A stretch of DNA of 64,000 bases from Manis javanica (GCF_040802235.1 NC_133170.1:8819001-8883000), one strand, 5' to 3'. Positions 1 through 13,260 are shown, numbered from the stretch's first letter. Numbers and translations: made by a program. The notes: generated by a model from the letters alone, not told the origin.

Positions 1-755
1 GAGCATCTTTTCATATGCTTACAGGCCATTTATATATCTTCTTTAAAAAAATATCTACTCAACTCCTTTGCCCAGATTTTTTCATCTGGTGGAGAAGAGG
101 GGGAAGGGAAGGTTCTTATTTTTAGGGGCTTTCTATATATTGTGGATATTAATTTCTTATCAGATATACGATGTGTAAATATTTCCTCCCATTCTGTAGG
201 TGGATTTTTGAACTGTTTGGTAGTCTATACCTTTGGACACACAAATCTTTTAAATTTTCATCAAGTACAATTTTAAAAATTTTCTTTTGTTGGCTGAGTC
301 CTGGGTGACATATCCAAGATATGCTTGTCCAATCCAATGTCATAAAGTTTTGCCCTATGTTTATCTTAAAGTTTTAAAGTTTTAGACTTAGGTTATGACT
401 CTGAGTTCATTTTTGTATATGGCATTGAGAGTCTAACTTCATTCTTTCCACATGGATATCCACTTTTCTCAGCATCTTTTGTTGAAAAAACTTTCTTTTC
501 TTCATTGAATGGTCTTTGCACCTCTGTCAAAAATCATTTCACTGTACATGGAAGGATTTATTTCTAGGCTGTCTAGTCTTTTCCATAGACCTACCTATAT
601 GTCTAGTACTACACTGTTTTCATTATTTGGTTTTTAGTCCATTTTCAAATTAGGCTGTTTTCTTCTTCTTTTCAGGATTATTTTGGCTATTCAGGGTCCC
701 TTGAGATTACATGTGAATTTTAGGATGGGTCTTTCTATTTCTGCAAAAATCACTG
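1..755 (-). mobile_element. Old LINE-1 fragment (ORF2 C-terminal part), reverse orientation
   Basis: Read on the minus strand this matches the C-terminal third of L1 ORF2. The opening text of the window is the same L1 segment that recurs near 1345-1425 in the next element. It runs off the left edge of the window, so its 3' end is not visible. Reading frames are broken every few dozen codons and no function is possible. It abuts the 3' end of the next L1 near 756, so two separate elements lie head to tail. Confidence 0.8.
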
Positions 756-2316
756 CATGCCTCCCTCACGGTAACCACTAGTCCCTTCTCAGTGTCTGTT
801 AGTCTATTTGTTCTTCGTTTTATTTCTTAGATTATATATGTAAGTGAAATCATATGCTATTTGTCTTTCTTTCCCTAGCTTATTTCACTTAGCATAATAC
901 CCTATAGGTCCATCCTTGTTGCAAATGGCAAAATTTCTTCTTTTATGGCTGACCAATATTCCACTGTACACATGTACCACATCTTCTTTACTCATTCATC
1001 TACTGATGGACACTTTGTTTGCTTCCATATCTTGCCCATTGTAAATAATGTGGCAATAAACAGGAGTGCATGTATCCTTTTGCATCAGTGATTTGGGTTT
1101 TTTTTTTATGGATTTCGTGGTCATGTGGTATTTCTATTTTTAGTGTTTTGACAAGCCTCCATACTGTTTTCCATAGCAGCTGGACCAATTTACATTCCTA
1201 ATAACCATGCAGGAGGGTTCCCTTTTCTCCACATCCTCACCAATACTTGTTATTTACTGTCATTTGGATAGTAGCCATTCTAACTGCTGTGAAATGATAT
1301 CTCATTGTGGCTTTAATTTGCATTTCCCTCATTAGTCATGGAAAGCATCTTTTCATGTGAATGTTGGCCATCTGTAAGTCTTCTCTAGAAAAGTATCTAT
1401 TCAGGTTCTCTGACCATTTTTTAATTGGTTAATTTAATGTTGTGGTGTTGAGTCATATCAGCTCACTTTGTGCTTTGGATGTTAGCCTTTTATTGGATAA
1501 ATCATTTGCAAATATATTATCATATACAGTAGGTTGCTTTTTTGTTTTACTAATGGTTTTCTTTCTGTACAGAGGCTTTTTAGTTTAATGTGACTGCACG
1601 TCTTTATTTTTGCTTTTGTACCCCTTAACTGGGGAAACTTATCCAGAAAAAAAGTACTCATGCTATGCTTAGGAGATTCCTACCTCTGTTTTCTTCCATG
1701 AGTTTAATAGTTTGATGTCTTTTATTTAGGTCTGTAATCCACTTAGAGTTTACTTTTGTGTACGGTGTTAACAGTGACCCAGTTTCATACTCTTGTTTGT
1801 AGCTGTGCATTTTTCCCACAAGCATTTATTAAGAGACTGTCTTTTCCCCCCATTGTATATTCTTCCCTCCTATGACATATATTAATTGACTGTATATGCG
1901 TGGGTTTATTTCTAGGCTCTCTATTCTGTTACACTGATCTCTGCATCGATTCTTGTGCAGTACCATGCTGACTTGAATCACTATAGCTTGAAATCAGAGA
2001 ACGTGATACCCCACCTTTGTACTTCTTCTTCAAGATTGCCTTGGCTATTTGTAGTTTTTTGTGGATCTATATAAATTTTAGGATTGTTTGCTCTAGTTCA
2101 TTGAAAAATGCAATTGGTATTTTGATGGGGATTGCACTGGATCTGTAATGAATCTGTAAATTGCTTTGGGCAGGATGGCCGTTTTGACAATATTAATTCT
2201 TCCTGTCCATGAGCATGAGATAGACTATCATTTTTTTATGTTGTTCAATTTCTTTCATCAATGTCTTATACTTTTCAGAGTAACAAGTCTTCTAACCTTC
2301 TTGGTTAGGTTTATTC

Positions 2317-2919
2317 CTAGGTATTTAATTGTTCTTCATGCAGTTGTAAAGGGAATTGTTTCCTCATTTCTCTTTCTGCTAACTCATTACTAGTATTTAG
2401 GAATGCAACAGATTTCTGTATATTGATTTTGTATCCTGCAATGTTGAATCCATTCCTGAGTTCTAATAGATTTGTGGTGAAGTCTTTAGGGTCTTCTATA
2501 TATAGCATAATGTCATCTGCAAATAGTGACTGTTTTATTTTGTCCTTACCAATCTGGATGACTTTTAATTCTTTTTCTTATCTAACTGCAGCGCTAGGAC
2601 TTCTGTTACTATGTTGAATAAAAGTGGCAACAGTGGGCATTTGTATCTTGTTCCTGATATAACAGGAAAAGCTGTCAGCTTTTCATTATTGAATATATTA
2701 GCTGTCAGTTTGCCATATATGGCCTTTATTATGTTGAGGTATTTTCCCTCTAAATCCAGTTTGCTGAATGTCTATCATGAATGGATGTTGAATTTTGTCA
2801 AATGCATTTTCAGCATCTATTATCATATGGATTTTATCCTTTCTTTTGTTAATGTGGGTTATCACATTGACCGATTTACAAATAGTGCACCATTCTTCAA
2901 TCCCTGGACTAAATCCCAC
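2317..2919 (-). pseudogene. L1 ORF2 reverse-transcriptase core remnant
   Basis: Two open pieces on the minus strand (2698-2919 and 2317-2508) carry L1 reverse transcriptase sequence. The first includes the conserved segment [13 protein letters not shown]. Just upstream of the second, minus-strand bases near 2505-2525 read as the catalytic FADD motif followed by the KI.QKSVAFL region. The pieces lie in different frames or are separated by stops, so no active enzyme is made. This shows the RT core is present in this copy, unlike the 17.9-23.3 kb L1. Confidence 0.75.
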
Positions 2920-3798
2920 TTGGTCATGATGATGACACTTGATGTATTTTTTAATTGAGTTTGCTAATATTTTTTTTGGGATTTTTGCATCTATGTTTAT
3001 CAGGGATATTGGTCTGTAGTTTTCTTTTTTTGTAGTGTCTGTCTGATTTTGTATTAGAGTGATGCTGGTCTCATAGAGTTTGGAAATATTCCCTCCTCTC
3101 CTACTTCGTGGAATACTTTAAGAAGGACTGGTATTAGCTCTTCTGTAAATATTTGGTAGAATATAGCTGTGAAGCCTTCTGGTCCTGGACTTCTGTGTGT
3201 TGGGAGTTTTTCTGATTAACAATTCACTTTCATTACTAGTAATAGGTCTGTTCAGATTTTCTGTTTCCTCCTAGGTCAGTCTTGAGATTTTATGTTTCTA
3301 GGAATTTGTCCATTTCTCCTAGGTTGTCCAATTTATTGGCATATAATTTTTCATAGAATTCTTTAATAATTCATTGTGTTTCTGTGGTAGCTGTTGTGAC
3401 TATTCCTTTTATGTTTTCTGCTTTTATTTGTTTACTCTTTTTTCTTGCTAAGTCTGGCTAGGGCTTCATCTCTTTTATTTTCTCAAAGAACCAGCTCTTG
3501 GTTTTGTTGATTTTTTCTATTGTTTTATTCTTCTCTATTTTATTTCTGCTCTGGTCTAATGTCCATCGTCTACTAACCTTGGGTTTCATTTGTTCTTCTT
3601 TTTCTAGTTTCCTTAATTGTAAGTTTGGACTGTTTATTTGGGATTGTTCTTATTTTTTGAGGTAGGCCTGTATTGTTACAGTATTCCCTCTTAGAATGCT
3701 GTTGCAGTGTCCTACAAATTTTGGACTGTTGCATTTTTTTCATTTGTCCCATATATTGCTTGATTTGTTCTGTTTTGATTTGTTCATTGATCCATTGT

Positions 3799-4077
3799 TT
3801 ATTTAGAAGCATGCTCTTTGGCCTCCATGTGTTTGTGGGCTTTTGTTTTCTTTCTGTAATTTATTTCTAGTTCCATAGCACTGTGGTCTGAGAAGCTGAC
3901 TGATACACTTTCAATCTTTTTTAATTTACTGAGGCTCTTCTTGTGGCCTACTATGTGATCTATTCTGGAGAATATTCCATGTACACTTGAGAAAAATGTG
4001 TATCCTGTTGCTTTTGGGTGGAATGTTCTGTAGATATCTGTTAAGTCTAATGTGTCATTCAATGCCACTGTTCCCAT
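3799..4077 (-). pseudogene. L1 ORF2 endonuclease-domain remnant
   Basis: This 92-codon open stretch on the minus strand encodes the C-terminal half of the L1 apurinic/apyrimidinic-like endonuclease. It includes the family's SDH motif, whose histidine is catalytic in L1 endonucleases, in the context FSDHSAMELEI. It is part of the 0.76-6.86 kb L1. Stops and frameshifts on both sides show it is a fossil. The intact SDH contrasts with the SDD found in the plus-strand L1 near 20.73 kb. Confidence 0.75.
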
Positions 4078-5929
4078 ATTTTGTTCTGCCTGAATAATAT
4101 ATCCATTTGATTTAGGAAGGTGGTGTTAAAATCCCATAGTATTATTGTGCTACTGTCAATTTTTCCCCTTAGGCTTGTATTTGCTTTATATATTTAGGTG
4201 TTCCTATGTTGGATGAATAGATATTTACAATTGTTACGACCTCTTGTCAAACTTATCCCTTTAACATTATGTAACATCCTTGTCTCTTGTTACTTTGTTT
4301 TGAAATGTATTTTGTCTGATATATGTATTACTACTCCTGATTTTTTCTCTTTTATTTTCATGAAGTATCTTTTTCCATCCCTTTACTTTCAATCTATGTA
4401 TGACTTTGGTCTGAAATGAGTCTCTTGTAGGTAGCATAGATGGGTCTTGTTTCTTAAAACTATTCAGCAACCCTGTGTCTTGTGATTAGTGCATTAAGTC
4501 CATGTGCATTTAAAGTAATTATTGAAAGGTATGTACTTATTGCCATTTTGTCAATTGTTCTCTGGTTCTTTTGTTGATCCTTTCTGTACCTTTCTTCCGC
4601 TTTTACACTCTTCTCTGTGCTTTAATGGTTGTCTTTAGTGGTATGCCCAGATTCCTTTTTTAAATTTGTTAATTTATCTATTATAGGCTTTAGGTTTGTG
4701 ATTATCATAAGGTTCATTTTTGCTTTCTAAGTATGTAACCATCTATATTAAGCTGATGGTCACTTAATTTTGAACACATTCCAAAAGCACTAATTTTTAA
4801 TTTTTTTTCCTTCACCACATTTTATGTGTATGATGTCATAATCTACATCTTTTTCTGTATTCCTTAATTTTGTGTGTAGTTGAATGTACTAATTTTGTTT
4901 AACTTCATGCTTGCTTTGTAAGTAATTGGTCTACTTCCTTTAATATAGGTTTATTTTCACTGATGGAAAATATTTAGATATAAGAACATCTCCATCTAAA
5001 GAAGTCCCTTTACCAGTTTAGCAGTGCTGAATTCATTTAACTTTCATTTATTTGCAGTGCTTTTAATCATCCTTAATTCTTAGTGAAAACTTTGCTGCAT
5101 AGTGTGTTCTTCTTGGTTGTACATTTTTCCTTTTGAGTACATTAAATATCTCATGCCATTCCCTTCTGGCCTAAAGTTTCTGCTGAGAAATCTGCTGATA
5201 GCCTTATGGAGTTCCCCTGAAAAATAACTGTCTGCCTTTCTCTTGCTGCTTTTGGGATTCTCTCTTTATCTTTTAGTCATTGTCATTTTAATTACTATAC
5301 ATCTTGTGTTGGCCTCCTTGGGTTCATCTTGTTAGGGGCTCTCTGCACTTCCAGAACCTGCATGTCTATTTCCTTCCTCAGACTGGGGTAGATTTCAACT
5401 ATTATTTCTACAAATAGACTTTCTGCCACTTTATCTTTTTCTTCTCCTTCTGGCACCCCTATTATGTAAATATTGCTTCATTTGGCATTGTCATAGAATT
5501 CACTTAGCATCTTCTCATTTTCAGAAATTTTTTTTCTCTCTGTTCCCCCTTATTTACTCTAGACTTTTCTATCTTACATCTCACTGATCTGTTCTTTCAC
5601 CTCCTGCAGCCCACTGTTCATTCCATTTTGTTTTTCATTTCAGTTATGGTGTTCTTCACCTCTGAATGGCTCTTTTATATTTTCTATCTCTTTGTTTAAA
5701 TTCTCTCTGGGCTCCTGCATTGATTTCCCCATCAGTGACCATCTTTATGACTGTTACTTTGAGTTCTTTATCAGGAAGAATGCTTATCTCCATTTCATTT
5801 AACCCTTTTTCTGGTAGTTTATCTTGTTCTTTAGCTTGGAACATTTTCCTCTGCCTCCTCATTTTGTCTAAGTCTCTTTGTTTCTTCTTTTGTATTAGAT
5901 AGATCACTTACGCCTCCTGGTCTTGAAAG

Positions 5930-6857
5930 TAGTAGCTTTAAGAAGTAGGTAGGCATCCTGCAATGCCCAGAGGCTCAATATCCTCTGCTCACCAGAGCCC
6001 AGTTCTCTGTTGTGGTTGGTAGTTGCTGTTGGTGGACTGTGGGTGGAGTTCACCTTCCTCCCTGTCTGCCAGAAATGGCAGATCCCCACAGTTAGCCTCT
6101 AGGTGCCCTTTGTATGATGTGAGGCACTTCTGGTGGGATTTGCTGTGGGTGGAGCTGCCCTCTGCCTGCCTGCCAGCCACAGACCACTGGTGAGCCAAGC
6201 GTGCTGGGTGGGGCGGCTGCTCAGGGAAATGCCAGCACTGAGCCAGCAGAACAGGTGGAGAGTTTCAGAGCTAGTCCCTGCAACCATCTGGGCACGTGGG
6301 CTGAGGAGGGGCTGGGCAAATGTTGCTGCCTGCCCTTTCTCCTCCAGAGAGAGCTTAAACCCTCAGACCATAGATCCTTGCCTCCCCACCCCCAGCACAC
6401 TACCTCCAGCTAGCAATTATTTCAAACTACTGCTTCTGTGTTGGGTCTCAGGTGTAAATGAGAGAGCACACTCATCCTTCAGAAGTGACAGGAGTCTTAG
6501 GACCTCACAGTGCTTCAACTCTCTCTGGTGTCTAGCCCCATTAGTCATTAAAGCCCAGTGCAATGTGGAATCATATTCCTGGAGCAGATCTCCACAGCCA
6601 GTTGTGCTCGATGCCTGAGCATTTATCTATTCCTCTCCCTCCAGCTTATAGGCTGGGATGGGGGAAGAGCTTGTTCCCCATTGATCACATCTCTGCCCCT
6701 TTTCCTTCTCAATATTGTCTTCTCTTTATAAGGTTTATATGGGTTCTGCACTCTTCAGGTCATTTTCAGGGCTGGATGTATTTGATGTAATTGCTTCCTG
6801 GGTGTATACATGGGAGGAGATTTTCTCCATTCCCTCCTATTCCTCCATCTTCCCAGA
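5930..6857 (-). promoter_or_regulatory. L1 5' UTR (ancestral internal promoter region)
   Basis: GC-rich, stop-poor sequence upstream of the ORF1 remnant of the minus-strand L1. In the L1 family this position holds the internal promoter. Several overlapping open frames on both strands (up to 161 codons at 6133-6618) arise because of the GC-rich, CTG/CAG-rich composition and do not resemble a known protein. Present-day promoter activity cannot be judged from sequence. Confidence 0.6.
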
Positions 6858-6869
6858 TGGTTCATTTAG

Positions 6870-7310
6870 TGTATAGAAATGCACCTGGTTCCTGTGTGTT
6901 GACTTTGTGCCCAGCTACTATGCTGAATTCATTTATTAGTTCCAACAGTTATTCTGTGGAATCCTTAGGGTTTTTTACATATAACATCATATCATCTATG
7001 AACAAAGATAATTCTACTTCTTTCTTCTCAAATTAGATGCCTTTTATTTCTCATTATCTTTTTAATCTCTGATTTATCTGTGGTTAAGTCTTCTTTTCAT
7101 TTTATACATATTAAGTTCTGCTTATGTCCATGAAGTAAATTATTTAGGTCTCTATCCTCACTTTTCTTTTTTTAAAAAGTAAGTTGAAATTTCCCACTAT
7201 AATAGTAGAGGTGCCAATTTCTCCCTGTTTCTTTTCATTTTTTGCTGTGTATTTGATGATACACATTTTTTCTGAATTTAACCTTCCATCCCCATAAAAT
7301 GATCAAGTAC
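6870..7310 (-). mobile_element. Old LINE-1 ORF2 fragments, reverse orientation
   Basis: About 6880-7080 is another antisense copy of the L1 reverse-transcriptase region. The text around 'gtgcccagctactatgctgaattcatt' parallels about 2430-2460 in the neighbouring L1. About 7090-7300 resembles the antisense endonuclease part of an old L1. These lie immediately beyond the 5' end of the larger L1, so the larger element may have inserted into or next to an older one. Confidence 0.6.
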
Positions 7311-7599
7311 TAATATGGCCTTTAGTTGATGTGGGGTATTATTAATACAGGTAGCCAGCCTTCTTTTTGGTAATGCTTCAGGACTTCTTATGGACTGTTC
7401 TCTCTACCTAGACAGAGAGATTACTTGTTACACAGGTAGTCACTTGACTAACTTTCTTACCTCCGCCGGATGTTGGTTCAAATATTACTTCCACTATATT
7501 ATCCAGTTTTGAATGACATAGCCCTCCCCTCCGCATTCCTGCTTCTTCTTTCCCTGTTCTGTTTTCCACAGCACTCATGATTTTCTAACACACTTTATC

Positions 7600-7775
7600 T
7601 ATTTCTTTAATTATTACATTTAATGTGTTTTCCTCCACACCCACACTGACTATAATAAGCTCCACAAGGTCAGGCACTGATCAGTTATCAGTTTGGTCAC
7701 CACTGTTCCTCTGCCACCTAGAAGCGCCTGACACAGAGGTGGTGCTTAATATATTCTAGTTGAGTGAATGAATAA
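7600..7775 (+). mobile_element. L2 LINE 3' end
   Basis: Diagnostic L2 3' UTR order: an 'aagctccacaaggtcaggcac' block, then 'cacctagaagcgcctgacacagaggtggtgcttaata', then a terminal run resembling tgaatgaat repeats. It is diverged, as expected for this ancient family. No coding capacity. Confidence 0.75.
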
Positions 7776-8834
7776 AAAGGCTCTCAACCTCAGAGACTAT
7801 CAGGAAAATACAAATTTTAAAATAGTAATATGCTACTCCATATCCAATGAACACAACAAATTTAAAATGTAGATAACTACTCAAATGCCCATCAAAAAGA
7901 CACCACTTCTGATGGTACAGGCAGGGAGGAAATGACTGGCTACCTATATCCCAGAACCATTCTTCCCAAAGTAAAAGTAAGCTTCCACCTAGGCAAAAGG
8001 CAGAAAACCCTCCCACCTTATCAAACCAAGCTTAGGTTAGTAGAGAAGATACTTATTCTACAAAAACTTTTTCAGATTAAAAGGAGAGGGAATATTTCCC
8101 AACTTTTTACATTTTATTTTATGGGTTTTATTTTATGACCAAGCATGTGGTATTTCTTGGTAAAAGTTCTATGCACACATGAAGAGAATGTATATATAAA
8201 TGTCATCTAGGTCACTGGTTTGAAGTATTGTTCACGTCTTTTACACCGCTTTTATTTTCTGTCTACCTCTAACAAATATTGACAGAGAGTAAGAATCTTT
8301 AACTACCTTGCAAATTTGTCTTTTTCTCCTAAGTGGTCACCTTTTCCTTCATGTATTTTGAAGCTCTGTTATTAAGTGCATACATATCTAAGATTTAATA
8401 TTTAAAGGTAATCCTTTGCAAATTTCTGAACTTGTACTTCTCTCCATCTCCCTCTCCAGTACCCTAACTGAAAATTCCAACTGTCTCAGGAGTTCCCAAA
8501 TTCCAAGGTTTCCTCCACCCATCAAAATCGCAACTCCCCTGTTGGACTTTGTGAGGGAAAGTGCTCGCAGGCCAAAAGCTGGGAAGAATATGATCTTTAC
8601 CTCATTTATTTCCTGTCTCTCAAGGACCACATCTGTGCTGTCTTCAAATGCCTGAAAATAGTTGCTTCACATGTTTTACCCAGTTATTACAGTTGTTTAC
8701 AGCTAGATGGTAATCCAAAATGTGTTATTCCATCATTGCCAAATTCAGCAAGTTCCTTGGTTTACTTTATCTATATTATTCAATCTGTTTTCCTATTAAA
8801 TTAAATTATGATAATATGTGTGCTTACATATGTA
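7776..8834. other. Unassigned stretch, probably ancient repeat and unique DNA
   Basis: AT-rich, with no long host reading frame. About 8560-8740 looks like a fragment of an old interspersed repeat seen widely in mammals, but I cannot name it. The 79-80 codon frames on both strands at 8388-8655 overlap each other and show no recognisable motif, so I treat them as chance. Confidence 0.4.
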
Positions 8835-8837
8835 TAT

Positions 8838-8878
8838 ATACAGAGAGACAGACAGAGACAGAAGCAGAGAAAGAGAGA
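8838..8878. repeat. AG/CAGA-rich simple repeat
   Basis: Imperfect purine-rich microsatellite made of GAGA and GACA steps, preceded by a short (TA) run. Confidence 0.7.
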
Positions 8879-8894
8879 ATTACTTTTTTAAATG

Positions 8895-9005
8895 AGCTAC
8901 AATGTTAACATTAGGGAAATCTGTATCAAGAGTACTCAAGAATCAATTGGGCTATTTTTGTAACTTTTCTGTATGTCTGAAATTACTTTAAAATATAAAA
9001 AATGC
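8895..9005 (+). mobile_element. Old LINE-1 3' end
   Basis: The segment reads like the terminal 3' UTR of old mammalian L1s: 'aatgttaacattagggaaa', then an actatttttgtaacttttctgtatgtctgaaatta block and an A-rich tail. It abuts the next old L1 fragment, which begins in ORF2. Confidence 0.6.
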
Positions 9006-9009
9006 ACCA

Positions 9010-10085
9010 TGCTATGCCAAGACAAGCTACAGACTGGGAGAAAATATCTACAAATCAAATATCTGCTGACAAAGGACACAAGTCCATACAAAGAACTCTC
9101 AAAACTCAATGGTTAAAAAAAAACAAGCAATCCAGTAGAAAGTAGATAAAATATATAGGCACTTCACCAAAGAAGAAATATAAAAGGGATGGTAATCAAG
9201 CAAATTAAAAGACTTTCAAAATCATTGTCATTAGAAAAATGACAAACTAAGACCATTATATCAGTACACACCTATTAGAACACCTACAATAAAAGCAGTG
9301 ACAATACCAAATGTTGGCAAGAATGTGAAGATACTGGATCTTTCAAACAATGCTGGTGTAAATATGAAATGGTGCAGCCTTCTGGTAAATATATTGTCAG
9401 TTTCTTTAAAAGTTAAACTAATTGCACTCCTAGGCATTTTTCCCAGAAAACTGAAAACTTGTGTCCACACAAAAATCTACAAATGCTTGTTCACAGCTTT
9501 ATTTTTAATAGCCAAGAACTGAAACCAAAATATTCTAAAATAAATGAATGATTAAACAAATTGTTTCACATCCACACCATTGTATTAGTCAGCATTAATA
9601 AGGAAAGAAGTATTGATACATGAAATAAGTTGGATGGAACTAATGGGCATTATACTCAGTGAAAACAAGCAAATCCTAAAAGATCATATACTATATGATT
9701 CCATTTATATAACATCTTCAGAATAACAAAATTGTTAGTATGGAGAACAAATTACTGGTTTCTAGAGGTTAGGGATGGTGGGGAGGAAAGATACAGGACT
9801 GACTATAAAACAGTAGAACAAGGGAGATCATATTGGTGACAGAATAGTTCTGTATTTTGATGTGGTATTATACAAATCTACAGATGTAATAAGATGACAA
9901 GAAACTATATGCACACATTGTACCAATTTCAGTTGCCTGGTTTTGATACTGTAACATAGTTGTATTAAATGTAACCACTTGGGAAACTAAAGGAAAAGTG
10001 AGCAGTACTTGTGTCTAATGTCTTTGCAACTCCCTATGAATCTATAAGTATTTCAAAATGAAAAGTATTTTATATTGAGATTGAA
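9010..10085 (+). mobile_element. Old LINE-1, ORF2 C-terminal part to 3' end
   Basis: Begins with the 'cagactgggagaaaatatctacaaatcaaatatctg' segment typical of L1 ORF2 near its C-terminus. It continues through the 'aatgttggcaagaatgtg' and 'cactcctaggcatttttcccag' blocks, and ends with an old L1 3' UTR and A-rich tail near 10085. Frames are broken throughout. 5' truncated. Confidence 0.75.
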
Positions 10086-10369
10086 ATTTGTATTTCAAAA
10101 CTGAAAAGTATTAATTCTACATATCTTCAAAAAATTCAAGTATCTATTATAACAAAATGTAACTGTCTCTTTTTAAAAATGCTTCAACTGCATTTTCCTT
10201 TGAATTTGTTCAGATTTATCAAATATCTGCTTTAGTTTCATAATACATTAATTTAGTATGTTTTAGAAACACCAACACCAATGACTTGACAGAAAGTGTG
10301 CCCATTTTGTGACATAAATATAATTTGTCTTTTACAGTGACAAAAATTTCGTAAGACAAACAAAAAAGA

Positions 10370-11010
10370 AAGAAAATTGTCAAGAGACAACCCAACAAAA
10401 CCAGACAAAGAGATGATTCAGATGATGGAAAGTTTAAAAAAAAAATGTGACTAATGTAAGAATATAGCAGAAAAGCAGAAAACATGCATGGGTGACTATC
10501 AACAGATAGAAACTATCAAAAATAATAAAATGGAAATGCTGGTAATGAAAATTACAAAGTATCTGAGAGGAAAATACCTCTGTGGACGTATCATCAAAAT
10601 GAACAAAACAGAAAAAAAAAATTAGTGAACTTGAAAACAGATCAATAGACATTATCCAAACTGAAACACTCACAAACACTACATTGATGAAAAAGAGAAA
10701 AAAGCATTCACCCACAGACTGCAGAAGAGTATCAGAGGGTCTTCATATGTGTAACTAAAATCCCAGAAAGAGAAAGGCAGAGAATAGGACAAATAAATAT
10801 TTGGAGATGATGGCTGATAATTTTTCAAAATCACTTAAACACAGGAAACACAATTCAAGAAAATTCAGAGACCACACCAGGTAAAAAGTGTGCACAAATG
10901 CTCATAAAACCTAATGTGAGGTAAGATACACTACAAACCCCAAAACAGTAAAGCATATGAAAGATTTGGAAAGATCGCTCAAAGTAAGATAGGAGATTAA
11001 AAGCAAATTC
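10370..11010 (+). mobile_element. Old LINE-1 ORF1-region fragment
   Basis: Lysine- and glutamate-rich, A-rich plus-strand sequence with the layout of old L1 ORF1: a coiled-coil-like stretch, then a 'ctaaaatcccagaaagagaaaggcagagaa' block and 'aaaatcacttaaacacaggaaacacaattc'. Diverged, with many stops. The long minus-strand frames here are shadows of the A-rich sense strand. Confidence 0.65.
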
Positions 11011-11014
11011 TCTT

Positions 11015-11530
11015 TCTCCTCTAATATATGATAAATATCTCTGCTGTTTATTCCTTATACCTTTTTCCAGATCCAAAGAATGTGTAAAGATTTTAATCAT
11101 TAAATAATCAAGGTACAATAGTTAAACTGTTATGGAATTGGCTGTCTCAATCTACACCAATATTGTGACTTAAGCAGCATGTAATTATGCTAATTACTTC
11201 CAAAGACTTAAAGTTTTTTTCTAGTAAGAAATATGGTACATGAAACCAAAGATTTCTTATTAATAAATAATGAAGAGACTGAAATTTCTGCAATAAGTTA
11301 CTGAGCAAAATACCCAGCTGACTCTGAACAGTTGGCAAATGCCTAAGGCATAATTTAGAAAATTGTTTTATCACAAATAAAACCCATTACAGAGCTAAAC
11401 GTTAATTTTTAAATATAAGTTAATTTTAAGACAAGTATTTCTTCTAAATTTTGCTTTATAATATTTGAGGTACACTTTCCTCCAGAATTTTACTGTCAAA
11501 ACAAAATAAACCAATTCACTATAATTCCCC
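11015..11530. other. Unassigned AT-rich stretch
   Basis: I see no recognised repeat, RNA gene or splice-flanked coding segment here. The 75-87 codon minus-strand frames have no family resemblance I can name. Confidence 0.3.
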
Positions 11531-11534
11531 ATAC

Positions 11535-11960
11535 TGTTTTCATTTTATACTACCTACTCACTTCCATTACTCAAATATATGCACATATATTTAAATCATA
11601 CATGAAATTATAAGTTCCTTTTTCATATATTACATCAAAAATGTTATAAATGGCTTCACAATTATACTCTTCATAATTGTATTATTCATGTCTGCATAAT
11701 ATACCATCAATGTGACAGTTTAACCATTTTCCTATTTTTAAACATTTAGGTTTATCAAACACATGCCCTGTCACATAGCTAACACCACAATGACCTCTCT
11801 ATGCATTAACTTTTTTCTTCCTTTTGGGTATTGCCTTAGCATAAACTCCCAGACACAGAATGACTAGCTCAAAGAGTATGAGCAAGCTTGGTGAACTTGG
11901 TTGAATCAGTTCTCAAAGGAACTATATACTAATTAACACCACTATGTGCAATTTTTAAAA
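11535..11960 (-). mobile_element. Old LINE-1 fragment, reverse orientation
   Basis: Antisense match to the C-terminal region of old L1 ORF2, including an 'accattttcctatttttaaacatttaggttt' block and a 'gccttagcataaactcccagacacagaatgac' block. Strongly diverged. Confidence 0.55.
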
Positions 11961-11969
11961 AACATTTTA

Positions 11970-13260
11970 ACATACAATAAATGTGTACTTTTAACTTTAA
12001 AGAATAAATATGATCATACCATCATAAAGCTTGTTTTCAATGCAGTCTTTTTCCTTTGTGGACATCGTTTCCTATCTCACACACCACTCCTCTCTCTGCG
12101 CCCCACATGACAGCTCCACTCACCTGCCCACCCACATAGTCCAAGTTAAAATCTAATACTTATCTACCCTGTATTTTATTTTAAGATGTCACACATTTTT
12201 CATTAACTTATTTTTTCTCACATAATAATACCCAACAAAAATCCCTCCTGGACTATGGTGTCTGATTCACTCTTTTTAATTGCTGTAAGATTCCATCCTG
12301 CAGATGCATAATAAATACATATTTATCCAACCATTCCTCTATTGATAGATATGTACTTTGTTTCCAGTTTTTTTATGTGTGCCACTACAAATAAATGCTT
12401 ATACAGAATCTTTTGCATGTGCACTTATGTTTCTATGGGCAAGATTCCAAAGAATGGGATTGCCAGGTTTACAAGTGTATATATATATATATTTTTTTTT
12501 AATAGATGTTGTTTAAGATTCCATCCTGCAGATCTTCTTCCAAAAAGGCTCTATTAATCCATATTTCTACCAGCAAAATATAAAAATAACTTTTTTCCTT
12601 AGGTCCCTGCCAGCAAAAGATTATTGTTTCTCTTTTTTTTTCTCTTCAGAAGGACAGGGCTCAAGGAGACAGTGTGATACAAAGTTTTATTACATTGCTA
12701 CTTTACATTCCTCTACTAGTGAGTTCAAACATCTTCCTATATATTGTTGGCCATGTGTATTTGCTTCCTCATATCCTTTGCTCTTCCTACATTGTCCTTT
12801 GTTCGCTTTTTTTAACGTCAAAGCAGTTATTTCAAATGACAGGTATCAACTTTGTCCTTCCTCTGCACTGCAAAATTTACTAACACCACTGTTCGCATGG
12901 CATATTTTTCATGTGAAAGTTAAGTTTCAGACAGTCAAATGTATCTTTCTTTATAGTTTGTAGATTTACAATTGTGGTTAGGATCTCCCAAGAATGCACA
13001 TGTAATCTCCTATATTTAGAGCATAATTTTTGTTATTAAGTCTTTCCATGTGGCATTTATTTTTGTATATTGTGTAAGATAGGGATCCAATTTTATTTCC
13101 CCCAAATGAATAGCCATATGTGCCAGAACTCATTCTCCTGAATCGAATTTTCATATATAACATTCCTGTATATATGAATATCTTTTTTAAAATTGCTTTT
13201 GTTCCTCCCAAGTTACTTTAATCCAATGCTTTTCAATACTACTTATCAAATATCCTCTTG
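11970..13260 (-). mobile_element. Old LINE-1 fragment(s), reverse orientation
   Basis: Antisense ORF2 text is visible: 'ctattgatagatatgtactttgtttccagt', 'gggcaagattccaaagaatgggattgccagg', 'atattgttggccatgtgtatttgc' and the 'agggatccaattttatttccc' block. The order fits one L1 read on the minus strand. A (TA)n-T(n) tract at about 12477-12500 interrupts it, so an internal rearrangement is possible. Confidence 0.65.

Larger units (their letters stand above)
756..6857 (-). mobile_element. Near full-length degenerate LINE-1, reverse orientation
   Basis: On the minus strand this has the normal L1 order: GC-rich 5' UTR (about 6857-5930), an ORF1-like region (about 5900-4900), a spacer, ORF2 endonuclease (about 4470-3800), reverse transcriptase (about 3500-2300), C-terminal region (about 2300-900) and a short 3' end. 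The 5' boundary reads, on the minus strand, as a GGGAAGATGGAGGA-type L1 start. No frame stays open for more than about 100 codons, so it is dead. Its 3' end differs from the younger L1s in this window, so it belongs to an older subfamily. Confidence 0.85.

Noticed and set aside
6133..6618. 161-codon plus-strand frame
   Set aside because: It lies antisense to the 5' UTR of the minus-strand L1 and does not start with ATG. It is compositional.
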